The notes below the pieces were generated by a model that saw nothing but the letters and a program-made list of their open reading frames with translations, was not told the DNA's origin and did no database searches. From JAZDOK01 sp043798715 (GTDB lineage: Bacteria > Vulcanimicrobiota > JAZDOK01): a DNA stretch of 64,000 nucleotides. Both the position numbers and the translations under genes were made by a program. The stretch spans positions 8,512-72,511 of the forward strand of contig JAZDOK010000099.1 in assembly GCA_043798715.1 (NCBI GenBank), read 5' to 3'. Below, piece after piece: positions 1 to 7,797 of the stretch (positions are counted from its first letter, which is position 1; every line of letters starts with the position of its first letter).

Positions 1-261
1 GAGCCAGGCCCAGAAGTCCTCGTCGCCTTCCATGTTTTTTAAGAGGGCGTCCTCTTCCTTTGAGGAGATTCTTTCTATGAACCTGGGAAGAACGACCATG
101 GACAGGATCATGCACAAAAAGATGATGAGAGGGTACCAGGGCCGGGCGAGAGAGGGCAGGAGGCTCTTCAGAAGCAGGACGAGGAGGACGCCCAGGATGA
201 CGCCCGAGATCAGGCCCAGGAAGTAGAGAGGTGTTTTAGATGTTGTTTTGAGCGGGTTCAT
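1..261 (-). CDS. Membrane protein, N-terminal part, cut by the left edge
   Basis: The minus-strand frame opens with ATG at 261 and stays open for all 87 codons to the window edge, so the 3' end is missing. The product has two hydrophobic stretches, about residues 11-32 and 42-57, joined by a short loop containing ARPWYP. An acidic/basic tail (ISSKEEDALLKN) follows. This looks like the start of a small two-helix membrane protein. I do not recognise the family. It lies downstream of the two kinase genes on the same strand, so it may belong to that transcription unit. Confidence 0.6.
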   Translation of the reverse strand, partial: MNPLKTTSKTPLYFLGLISGVILGVLLVLLLKSLLPSLARPWYPLIIFLCMILSMVVLPRFIERISSKEEDALLKNMEGDEDFWAWL

Positions 262-315
262 GTCTTCGGTCCTCTTTTAGTTTCAGTTCCGTAAATTGGG
301 TCAAAATACCTTCTT

Positions 316-1371
316 TCAGAACCAGAACGGAATGTTTCCTTTTTGACGAAAAAAAGCGGGCAGGGCGGGGTAGACTTTTGAAATCAGCGGGAAGAGGTAT
401 TCGTAGAAGAAGATGAACAGCAGGAGGAGCAGGAGCAGGGTGTAGGGGACCCAGCGGATCCAGGCGAAGATGCGCAGGGGTGAAAATTTTTTTCTGCCCG
501 CCGCCGGGAGCGGAGTTCCCGCTTTGGCTGGAAATACCTGCATCTGGGGGGGAGCGGGCGGGGGCTGGAGCAGTCCCAGGAGGTCTTTCTTCAGATCCAG
601 GGCCGATTGGTAGCGCCGGGCAGGGTCGGTCTGCGTCGCCTTGATGACGATCTGCTCCATCGTCCCCGAGACGGCGGGGTTCAACTTGCGCGCGGGGGTG
701 AAGCTGAAGGGGGTCTGGGTAGAGGTGGGATCGGATTTGGTCAGAAGGCGGTGCAGGACCACGCCGAGGGAAAAAATATCCGAGCGGGGGTCGGTCTGGC
801 CGCCGTACTGTTCCGGAGGAGCATACCCCGGGGAGCCGATCCGAAGCGTGTCTCCTTTCTTGGCCGGGCTGTAGAGGCGGGCTATTCCGAAGTCAATCAG
901 TTTCACGTGCCCGCCGCTGACCATGATATTGGAAGGCTTAAGGTCCCTGAAAATGACCGGGTGCGGATTCTGCCGGTGCAGGTAATAGAGCACGGTGGCG
1001 ATCTGGACGGCGTATTCGGCCACGACTTTCTCAGGAAGACCGGAGGGGGAACGAGTTACGATCTTTTCAAGATCTTCTCCCTCGACGTAGTCCATGACCA
1101 GGCAGGGACGCCCCTGGAAGAGGAAATAGTCGGAGACCCTGGGGAGGTTGGGATGATCCAGTTTGGCCAGAAGAAAGGCCTCCAACTCGAATTGCTTCTG
1201 GGCCTGCGCCTGCTCTTCGGTTGAGGAGAATTTTGCGGTCAATTCCTTGAGCACGCACTCTTTCCCGGCCAGATGTCGATCGCGGCAGAGGTAGATGTTG
1301 CTCATGCCTCCCTGGCCGAGCACCCGGATCACCTCGTAGCGGGCTTCGATCCCATCGCCGATATTGAACAT
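316..1371 (-). CDS. Hanks-type Ser/Thr protein kinase with C-terminal membrane anchor
   Basis: 351-residue kinase that phosphorylates Ser/Thr at the inner face of the membrane. Visible motifs: glycine loop GQGGMS (19-24), ATP-binding Lys42 in VLKEL, catalytic loop FRDLKPSN with Asp143, Lys145 and Asn148, metal-binding DFG at 160-162, and an activation segment ending in GYAPPEQ. The usual HRD His is Phe, as in many bacterial kinases. A proline-rich linker (about 270-295) leads to one hydrophobic helix (about 307-335) and a short tail. There are no PASTA repeats. The gene lies 22 nt after the pseudokinase gene 1394-2350 and is probably cotranscribed with it. All catalytic residues are present, so it should be active. 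Confidence 0.9.
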   Translation of the reverse strand: MFNIGDGIEARYEVIRVLGQGGMSNIYLCRDRHLAGKECVLKELTAKFSSTEEQAQAQKQFELEAFLLAKLDHPNLPRVSDYFLFQGRPCLVMDYVEGEDLEKIVTRSPSGLPEKVVAEYAVQIATVLYYLHRQNPHPVIFRDLKPSNIMVSGGHVKLIDFGIARLYSPAKKGDTLRIGSPGYAPPEQYGGQTDPRSDIFSLGVVLHRLLTKSDPTSTQTPFSFTPARKLNPAVSGTMEQIVIKATQTDPARRYQSALDLKKDLLGLLQPPPAPPQMQVFPAKAGTPLPAAGRKKFSPLRIFAWIRWVPYTLLLLLLLFIFFYEYLFPLISKVYPALPAFFRQKGNIPFWF

Positions 1372-1393
1372 GGCTAAAATTCTCCGCCCTTCA

Positions 1394-2350
1394 TCAGGGA
1401 CGCAGGATAAAATAGTAGAAAAGCCAGACTGCTGCGGTCCCGGTGGCGAGAACCAGGAGCCAGAGGAAAAAGTTGGCCGCGGCGGGATTTTTCTTGCGTT
1501 GAACCCAGGATTGAACCGAGTCGGGTGACTGGTACTGTTCCATCGCGCCTTTCAGGTCTTTAACCATCTCCTGGAGGTTGGGATACCTTTCCCTGGGATC
1601 ATAACGGGTGGCTTTCAGGATAATCTGGTTGAATTTATCGGAGACTTCAGGCCGGAGGCTCTGCGGGGCCGGGAGATTGAAGGGGGTGGAGGCAGGATTC
1701 ACCTTCGTCAGGCAGTGGAAAAGGATGGCCCCGAGATTGTAGACCAGGGTGCGCATATCGAAGATTCCCTCTTCGGAAAACTGTTCCGGAGCGGCATAGT
1801 CCATGGACCCGGTCCGTTTGATGGCTTCCAGGTCCTGGCGGGTCTGGAAAAGCCTGGCCAGGCCCAGGTCTATGAGAGTAATGTTTCCCTGCCCCGAGAC
1901 CAGAATGTTTCCCAGGTTAAGTTCTCTGAAAAACACCGCCGGCATTTTTCGGGAAAAAAGGTAATTCAAGGCGTCGGCCATTTGAATTCCCCATGAGAGG
2001 ACTTCCTTTTCCTCGATGGGGTCTTTTTTGATGACGTTGCCCAGATCCACGGCCGGGGCGTACTCCCTGACTATGTAGAGGCTGTTTGAGTCAATGAAGA
2101 AGTCCACCACTTTGGCGATGTTGGGGTGGGAAAGGGCGGTGAGGTTGAGGGCCTCGGCATGAAACTGGCTCATTATCCTGTTTTTTTCCTGGGGATCGAC
2201 GGCCACCATCTTCATTTCCTTGATGGCCCAGACCTTGCCTTTAAGGTGCAGATCCTCCACATAATAGACATTGAACATCTGGCTCTGATAGATGATGCGG
2301 GCAATCTTATACCTTGAGCGGAGGATCATTCCGACGCTGTAAGAGGTCAT
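1394..2350 (-). CDS. Membrane-anchored protein pseudokinase
   Basis: 318 residues with the whole Ser/Thr kinase fold but a dead active site. The glycine loop is missing (IIYQSQMFNVYYV at 19-31). Lys44 (AIKEM) and the alpha-C Glu66 remain. The catalytic loop reads FRELNLGN instead of FRDLKPSN, so the catalytic Asp is Glu143 and the loop Lys is Asn145. DFG has become DLG (161-163). The segment ending AAPEQF is kept. A single helix near the C-terminus (about 291-315) anchors it. Located directly upstream of the intact kinase 316-1371, it is inferred to act as an allosteric partner or scaffold. Weak residual activity cannot be excluded. Confidence 0.88.
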   Translation of the reverse strand: MTSYSVGMILRSRYKIARIIYQSQMFNVYYVEDLHLKGKVWAIKEMKMVAVDPQEKNRIMSQFHAEALNLTALSHPNIAKVVDFFIDSNSLYIVREYAPAVDLGNVIKKDPIEEKEVLSWGIQMADALNYLFSRKMPAVFFRELNLGNILVSGQGNITLIDLGLARLFQTRQDLEAIKRTGSMDYAAPEQFSEEGIFDMRTLVYNLGAILFHCLTKVNPASTPFNLPAPQSLRPEVSDKFNQIILKATRYDPRERYPNLQEMVKDLKGAMEQYQSPDSVQSWVQRKKNPAAANFFLWLLVLATGTAAVWLFYYFILRP

Positions 2351-2436
2351 AGGGGGAAAATTCTCCCGTCGAAGGATATTTCCTTCCGGAAGTGAGGCGC
2401 TTTGGAAAGAAGGTGCGGGGGATGCCCCCGTCAGTC

Positions 2437-3246
2437 CTATTTGAAGGAGAGGTTGTTCTGAACGGCCAGTTTAATCTTATTAATGCCGGATTTGATAGCT
2501 TTACTGTGTTCGACGTATGAGCGCAGGCCGTAGAGGGCCAGGCAGGCTATGGCGGCCGGGAGAGAGGCGACTCCGGTGAAAGAAGCGGCGGAGGCCACTG
2601 CCGTGGCCGTATCCAATACTCCCAGCAGGATTTCTTTTTTATCCTTGTTATGGATGCCTTCCTTAAGTTCACGGACTCCGGCCGCACCGCTCAGGGCACA
2701 GCCGAAAACGCCCAGGCCGGTCGCCAGGAAGCCGACTTTGGAGCTGAGGGAGGCGGCGGTCTTAAGAAGCGAGCCCACTTTCCCGCCGGTGATGGCGGCG
2801 CCCGTCTCCACGAGGAGACCAGCGTTTCCCATGACCATGGCCGCGGACTGGCCGACCTCTCCCCCCGATTCCAGGATCGTCTGGACATCCTTTTTTTTGA
2901 TGCCCTCTTTAAGATCTCTTACGGCCAGCACCCCCAGGAGAGAGTTGCTGACCACCCCCGTCGCATGGAGGGCGGAGGAAAGACCGGAAGGCATTAAAAT
3001 ACCGCCTGCGTCGAGGACGTCTTTCGTCAGGGAGTGATAGCTTAAGACGTCCACTGCTTTCAGGACGAAGCGGCCTCCCTTAAGGAGATCCTGCCAGCCT
3101 TTTCTCTTGTCTTCGGAGAGGCTATCCACCGAATTCTTGAGAAAATGTTCTTCGGAGGCATCCCCGGGTGGGGTCTTCTTCCCGGATGGCCTGAGGACTG
3201 CCGGCTCTCCCCCTGGAACAGAATTTAATGAGCGTATCGAATCCAT
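2437..3246 (-). CDS. Hydrophobic Gly/Ala-rich protein with internal duplication, function unknown
   Basis: 269 residues. After a charged N-terminal third, an internal repeat is visible: a hydrophobic helix ending in VRDLKEGIKKKDVQTIL (first copy) and VRELKEGIHNKDKKEILL (second copy). Each copy is followed by an Ala/Gly/Ser-rich helix. The hydrophobic parts are weak membrane helices or a glycine-zipper bundle. I do not recognise a family. It is resembled in style, but not clearly in sequence, by the small protein at 12716-13087. The ATG at 3246 lies only 8 nt after a perfect TATAAT, so the mRNA may be leaderless. Confidence 0.7.
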   Translation of the reverse strand: MDSIRSLNSVPGGEPAVLRPSGKKTPPGDASEEHFLKNSVDSLSEDKRKGWQDLLKGGRFVLKAVDVLSYHSLTKDVLDAGGILMPSGLSSALHATGVVSNSLLGVLAVRDLKEGIKKKDVQTILESGGEVGQSAAMVMGNAGLLVETGAAITGGKVGSLLKTAASLSSKVGFLATGLGVFGCALSGAAGVRELKEGIHNKDKKEILLGVLDTATAVASAASFTGVASLPAAIACLALYGLRSYVEHSKAIKSGINKIKLAVQNNLSFK

Positions 3247-3254
3247 ACGCCGAC

Positions 3255-3263
3255 ATTATAGCA
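3255..3263 (-). promoter_or_regulatory. Extended -10 promoter (TGCTATAAT) for the gene ending at 2437
   Basis: The minus strand reads TGCTATAAT, a perfect extended -10 box, with no good -35. The box ends 8 nt before the ATG at 3246. Transcription would start at or next to the start codon, which suggests a leaderless mRNA. The neighbouring sequence 3290-3311 can fold as CCCCAT/ATGGGG. Confidence 0.5.
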
Positions 3264-3443
3264 TATCAGGCGGGGTTGATCCAGCCCCCATAATGTCCCT
3301 GATGGGGCTGCCAGGCGCAAGTAAAATATTGAAAAAACCGTGTCCCTGAGCGGGTTATCTTGTTTTTTTCTCAGCATGGAAAGAAGGAGAAAAACGCTTT
3401 TTGTCAAAAAGTTAACAAGTTTTTAACATTCAGCAACGGAGTT

Positions 3444-5069
3444 ATGACATTGAGAAAACCACTTCGGGTCTTGATGGTTGTGAATTCAGAGGACGACGCT
3501 TCCCTGCTCCTGCGCCTTCTCAGAGAGGGCGGACATCATCCGGTCTCTGAACGCTTGAGGGAGCCGGAGGCTGTGCTGGCCGCTCTTCGAGAAAAGGAGT
3601 GGGATCTTGTTTTAGCGGACTATAACCTGCCTGGATTCAGCGGCTTGGAAGCACTCATGATTTTTCAGGAGGCGGGTGCTGACATCCCCTTCATCATCAT
3701 CTCCGATAAGATGGGGGAAGAGATGGTCGTGGGGGCGATAAAAGCCGGCGCCCATGAGTATATTAAGAAAGATAACCTTTCCCGCCTCGTTCCAGCGATC
3801 GAGCGGGAATTGAGGGAAACTATTGTGCGGCGGGAGCGCAAACGGGTGGAAGATGCGCTCAATGAAAACGTCGAGAGATTCCGCAATCTCTTTGACAACA
3901 TGAGCAGCGGGGTGGCTGTCTATGAGGCGATCAACGGTGCGGAGGATTTCATAATAAGAGATTTTAACAAGGCGGGGGAACGTATAGAAAACGTCAAGAG
4001 GGAGGAACTGGTGGGACGGAGCGTCCTGGATGCTTTTCCCGGCATAAAAGCCATGGGCTTATTTGAGGTCTTACAGCGTGTCTGGAGAACCGGACAGCCC
4101 GAGCATTACCCGGCCTCGGCATACAAGGACCGGCGAATTACCGGCTGGCGGGAAAACTACGTGTACAAACTCTCCTCCGGAGAGATAGTGGCCGTTTACG
4201 ACGACGTCACCGAGCGAAAACAGGCCGAGGAGGAATTGCTTAAAGCCAAGGAGGCGGCCGAAGAATCGAACCGGGCCAAGAGTTCCTTCCTGGCCAACAT
4301 GAGCCACGAGATTCGCACGCCGATGGCTGCCATCATAGGATTCACGGAGCTGATGCTGGGCTCCGAACTTAAGCCTGAGCAGCGCGAATACCTGCAAATC
4401 GTTCAAACCAGGAGCAGGGATCTCCTAACCCTCCTGAACGATCTGCTGGATTTTTCCAAGCTGGAAGCTGAAAAAATGGGATTGATTCAAATACCTTTTC
4501 ATCTCGCCCAGACACTCGGCGAAGTGATGAAAATGTTCTCTATTATCGCCTCTCAGAAAAATCTGGCCATTTCGCTTAAAATTGCCGACGGCGTACCCGA
4601 TGTTCTTTACGGGGATCCCCAGCGAATAAGGCAGGTTCTGGTCAACATGGTGGGTAATGCCGTCAAATTCACGGAAAGAGGAGGGGTGGCCGTCCTGGTG
4701 GGGCCGGATTATGAATCGTCCGACGGGCAATTAATCCTCCATTTCTGCGTGAAGGATTCAGGAATAGGCATCCCTCCGGACAAACTGGAATATATTTTTC
4801 AACCCTTTATCCAGGCGGACGGCTCTTATACGCGAAAATACGGGGGGACCGGCCTGGGCCTGAGTATATGCAGCCGGCTGGTGGAACTGATGGGCGGGAA
4901 GATCCGGGTGGAGAGCGAGGTCGGCCGGGGCAGTGCCTTCCATTTTTCGATTCCATTTCGGCAGCTCCCATTACAAGCAAAGCCGGAAGAATGCCGGCGT
5001 TTAGTGCAGATGGGCCTGCCCATGCTTCTTTGCGCATCCTGGTCGCGGATGATGATGAAAGCAGCATAA
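3444..5069 (+). CDS. Receiver-PAS-histidine kinase (first part of a split hybrid kinase)
   Basis: Sensor kinase with an N-terminal receiver domain (phospho-Asp in LADYNLPG, Lys in IKKDN), a PAS-like domain (about residues 145-260), HisKA with His288 in NMSHEIRTP, and an HATPase_c domain with N, G1 (DSGIGIP) and G2 (GGTGLGLSI) boxes. I chose ATG 3444 because it follows GGAG and starts just before the receiver. The frame extends upstream to TTG 3360, but that adds an unlike low-complexity stretch. After FHFSIPF the frame runs on for about 30 residues and stops. The expected C-terminal receiver continues in the -1 frame (4991-5410), so this is either a frameshifted hybrid kinase or two coupled genes. 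Confidence 0.8.
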   Translation: MTLRKPLRVLMVVNSEDDASLLLRLLREGGHHPVSERLREPEAVLAALREKEWDLVLADYNLPGFSGLEALMIFQEAGADIPFIIISDKMGEEMVVGAIKAGAHEYIKKDNLSRLVPAIERELRETIVRRERKRVEDALNENVERFRNLFDNMSSGVAVYEAINGAEDFIIRDFNKAGERIENVKREELVGRSVLDAFPGIKAMGLFEVLQRVWRTGQPEHYPASAYKDRRITGWRENYVYKLSSGEIVAVYDDVTERKQAEEELLKAKEAAEESNRAKSSFLANMSHEIRTPMAAIIGFTELMLGSELKPEQREYLQIVQTRSRDLLTLLNDLLDFSKLEAEKMGLIQIPFHLAQTLGEVMKMFSIIASQKNLAISLKIADGVPDVLYGDPQRIRQVLVNMVGNAVKFTERGGVAVLVGPDYESSDGQLILHFCVKDSGIGIPPDKLEYIFQPFIQADGSYTRKYGGTGLGLSICSRLVELMGGKIRVESEVGRGSAFHFSIPFRQLPLQAKPEECRRLVQMGLPMLLCASWSRMMMKAA

Positions 5070-5410
5070 AGCTGACAGTTAAGCAACTGAGGGAGAAGGG
5101 GCACCAGGTGCTCACGGCGTTCAACGGGAAGGAAGCCCTGCGCCTCCTGGAGACGCAGGATTTCGATATGGTGCTGATGGATATCATGATGCCGGAGATG
5201 GATGGCCTGGAGGCCACCCGCCGGATTCGGGACCCGGCCTCGTCCGTCCGCAATCACGATGTGCCGGTGATCGCCATTACGGCCTGTGCCATGAGCGGCG
5301 ATGAGGAGCGGTGCCGGGAGGCGGGTATTGATGCCTATGTCTCCAAGCCGGTAAGCATCGCGAGCCTGTTTGCAGTAATTGAAAAAAATCTTGAACGGAC
5401 TGCTTCGTGA
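4991..5410 (+). CDS. Response regulator receiver, second part of a split hybrid kinase
   Basis: 139 residues forming one receiver domain: acidic pocket VADDDESS, phospho-acceptor Asp in LMDIMMPEMDG, Thr in AITACA and Lys in SKPV. It overlaps the 3' end of the kinase gene in the -1 frame. ATG 4991 has GGAAG four bases upstream, so it could be translated on its own by coupling. It could also be the detached C-terminal receiver of a hybrid kinase after a single-base indel. The open frame continues upstream of the ATG to 4868 without domain homology. No classical slippery heptamer was found in the overlap. Confidence 0.75.
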   Translation: MPAFSADGPAHASLRILVADDDESSIKLTVKQLREKGHQVLTAFNGKEALRLLETQDFDMVLMDIMMPEMDGLEATRRIRDPASSVRNHDVPVIAITACAMSGDEERCREAGIDAYVSKPVSIASLFAVIEKNLERTAS

Positions 5411-5428
5411 GAGATCAGGGAGATTTAA

Positions 5429-5545
5429 GTGATTGAAAAATTATGGTATTCCTGGATCAAGATCATCTTCGGGATAAAGATTCTCTCAAAATGTCCGGAG
5501 CTCTTCAAGTACCTCTTTCCCGAAAAAACAAGAAAATATCTTTAA
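5429..5545 (+). CDS. Possible 38-residue basic/aromatic peptide
   Basis: GTG at 5429 is preceded at good distance by AGGGAG and opens a 38-codon frame rich in Lys, Ile, Trp and Phe, ending ...KTRKYL. It starts 18 nt after the stop of the receiver gene on the same strand and ends 10 nt before the convergent stop of the kinase at 5555. The family is unknown. It is supported only by the ribosome binding site and its position, so it may be spurious. Confidence 0.35.
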   Translation: MIEKLWYSWIKIIFGIKILSKCPELFKYLFPEKTRKYL

Positions 5546-5554
5546 GCACGCACC

Positions 5555-7228
5555 TCACGGCATCCCGGAAAGAAATACGGAGTAATCATCCCTTATGAGG
5601 TTGAAGTCCCTGGCCAGGATGATAAGCTGAACCCTGTTGTCCCTGATGTCCACGGCCGTTTTTTCTTTTCCGAAAAACCAGCGGGTCACCTCTCCAAAAT
5701 GCTTCTGAGTCTCCGGCCCCCCATAGAGCTTGAGCGCCTTTTTGGCCGCATCGCCCACCCGGAGACTCTTGCTGGTCATGAAGCGGGTGCCCGGGAGAAG
5801 GTAGATGGCCTCGATGCGGTAATCCGAGGAGGGGATCTGGATGAGGAGGCGATCCCGGCCCGAATAGCGCCAGACGTCGTGGATATAGGAGTTCTTGCCC
5901 AGGTTATAGTTGTTATAGAGTGTTGTCTGGAAAGTGTTCAGAGCTATTGAGGGATCAGGGGAACCGGTGGGATGAATGGAGCAGCGGCTGAAGTTTTCCG
6001 GCAGGACGGTCTTTATTTTTCCGAAGGAGGCACCGGCGATCAGCACCAGCCCCAGGATGATTGCTGGAGTGGCCGCTCCCGGTGAAATACCCAGCCTCAG
6101 CAGGCAGGCCCGGGAGAGCAGGGCAATAAGCAGGGAGAGGCCGAAAAAAAATCCGGGTGTCCCGGGGATGAGGTCCACCGTCGTCAGGAAGTAGAGGAGG
6201 GTTTCGAGCCAGCCGAAAAAGGAAAACCACCAGACCAGTGTCAGGAGCCCGCCGAAGTCGGGGATGAAGCGGCAGGAATTTTGCAGTTTTACCGGAAGCC
6301 ATCCGTTGACGTAGAAGAGCCAAAGGAGGCCGCGCATCAGTCCCTGCGGCCCGGAAGGGGCCGATGCAGGCTTCCCGGGCGCCTTGGCGCCACTTGGGGC
6401 CGGCCGCCGCGGGGCGGGATTAAGGGCATTGTTGAGGGCCTCCCTGAATTCATCTGCATCCTGAAAGCGCACTGCCGGGGCCATGCGGGTGGCTTTCTCT
6501 ATGAGGGCGGTCATTTCCGGGGAGACGGCGGGGTTGAGCGCGTTCGCCGGGGCGAACTGGAAGGGATGGCTCACGGGATCCTCCAGGGTGAGGGCCTGGT
6601 GCAGAAGGACCCCCAGGGCGTAGAGGTCTGAACGAGGGTCGCTCTGCCGGCCGCTTCCGGGGTATTGCTCGGGCGCGGCGTAGCCCGGCGTTCCCAGGCA
6701 GACGGTGTCGTTTTTCTTGGCAGGGTCAAAGATCCGGGCGATCCCGAAGTCCACCAGCTCAAGGCGTCCGTTGGGCTGGAGCATGATGTTGGATGGCTTG
6801 AGGTCCCTGAAAATGACGGGGGCGGGGAGTTGGCGGTGCAGATATTCGAGGACATCGAGGAGCTGAAGGGCCCATCCGGCGGCTATCACTTCGAGAACGG
6901 GCTGTCCGGACTGATCGAGGACATTCTTAAGGCTGGTACCGGGGACGAATTCCATGACGAGGAAATAGCTTTGCCCTTCTGAGAAAAAGTCAAAGATGCG
7001 GGGAAGGCCGGAGTGGCGGAGGTTGGAAAGAATTCCGGCTTCCTTGAAGAAGAGGTCGATCGCCTCGTTTTGGCCGGCGGGGTCGGCGTGGTTATTTATG
7101 AGTTCCTTGACGGCGTATTTACGGACTGGTTCGGCCGCGTCGTGAGCCACCCAGACGGCCCCGCAGGCTCCCTGGCCCAGGAGGCGATCCAGGACGTATT
7201 TACCGTGAAGAATATTTCCGCTCTGCAT
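5555..7228 (-). CDS. Ser/Thr protein kinase with multi-pass membrane region and external C-terminal domain
   Basis: 557 residues from ATG 7228, which has GAAGG five bases upstream. The frame also has an ATG at 7273 and a TTG at 7297, which would add up to 23 residues. Glycine loop GQGACG (18-23), Lys41 in AVKEL, catalytic loop FRDLKPSN, DFG and GYAAPEQ are all intact. A Pro/Ala-rich linker follows, then about four hydrophobic segments (about residues 330-415), then a soluble C-terminal domain of about 140 residues (NTFQTTLYNNYNLG onward) of unknown fold that should lie outside the membrane. Architecture suggests a receptor kinase. It overlaps the upstream DUF1893 gene by about 29 nt, implying translational coupling. 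Confidence 0.88.
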   Translation of the reverse strand: MQSGNILHGKYVLDRLLGQGACGAVWVAHDAAEPVRKYAVKELINNHADPAGQNEAIDLFFKEAGILSNLRHSGLPRIFDFFSEGQSYFLVMEFVPGTSLKNVLDQSGQPVLEVIAAGWALQLLDVLEYLHRQLPAPVIFRDLKPSNIMLQPNGRLELVDFGIARIFDPAKKNDTVCLGTPGYAAPEQYPGSGRQSDPRSDLYALGVLLHQALTLEDPVSHPFQFAPANALNPAVSPEMTALIEKATRMAPAVRFQDADEFREALNNALNPAPRRPAPSGAKAPGKPASAPSGPQGLMRGLLWLFYVNGWLPVKLQNSCRFIPDFGGLLTLVWWFSFFGWLETLLYFLTTVDLIPGTPGFFFGLSLLIALLSRACLLRLGISPGAATPAIILGLVLIAGASFGKIKTVLPENFSRCSIHPTGSPDPSIALNTFQTTLYNNYNLGKNSYIHDVWRYSGRDRLLIQIPSSDYRIEAIYLLPGTRFMTSKSLRVGDAAKKALKLYGGPETQKHFGEVTRWFFGKEKTAVDIRDNRVQLIILARDFNLIRDDYSVFLSGMP

Positions 7229-7661
7229 GGGGACCTTCGCTGAAGGCGGCGGGAAATTGATTTGAGAGTTCATTAAATGCCTGCTGAGGGCTTTCAAAGG
7301 CCCGGCTTTTTTCTTCGAGGGGACAGGGACCGGTGCCTGCCCTGTTCAGGATGAGAGGGACTTTTCGATCATGTGAAAGAAGGACGCCGGAGGAAATGAG
7401 AAGGCTTTCGCCCTCCTCTGAAAGTAGGCGGGCATGGACAGCGGAAATGCCGCAGTAGAGAGCAAGCAGGGCGGTCGCCCGCCCGACGATACTGTCGGCA
7501 AGGGAGGCGCCCGCCAGTTCCTGTCCGTGTAAAAAAATGGCGCGGAGAAGGCCCGTGATCCCCTTTTCGGATGAAGAAAAAAGAACGGCTTTCCCTTTTA
7601 CCAGTACAAGGGAGAGATCGGAGGAGTCAAGAATTTCCCTGGCCTTATTAATGTCGTCCAT
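7200..7661 (-). CDS. DUF1893 domain protein
   Basis: 153 residues. The segment from LVLVKGKAVLFSSSEKGI through GASLADSIVGRATALLALYCGI to LNRAGTGPCPLE matches my recollection of the DUF1893 family (small proteins with conserved LV..G...F.S...G and ADK/SIVG.A.A motifs). The biochemical role is unknown. ATG 7661 starts the frame. The last ~40 residues extend past the usual domain and are encoded over the start of the kinase gene 5555-7228, so the two genes are probably translated together. It has no signal peptide and is likely cytoplasmic. Confidence 0.8.
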   Translation of the reverse strand: MDDINKAREILDSSDLSLVLVKGKAVLFSSSEKGITGLLRAIFLHGQELAGASLADSIVGRATALLALYCGISAVHARLLSEEGESLLISSGVLLSHDRKVPLILNRAGTGPCPLEEKSRAFESPQQAFNELSNQFPAAFSEGPHAERKYSSR

Positions 7662-7797
7662 GAAAGATTCTTCTTCGGCAGGGGCTCCATTTCCTTGTCA
7701 AGAGGAAGATCCCGGCCTCAAAAGATTTCAAAAGGGTTTTTGCCATCTTCCTGAGAATATTTACTAAAACATATTCTCCACACAAAGGGGTGCCGGA

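Noticed and set aside
4940..5069. Selenocysteine or programmed -1 slippage joining the two parts of the hybrid kinase
   Set aside because: The kinase frame ends in TAA, not TGA, and no X XXY YYZ slippery heptamer with following structure is evident.
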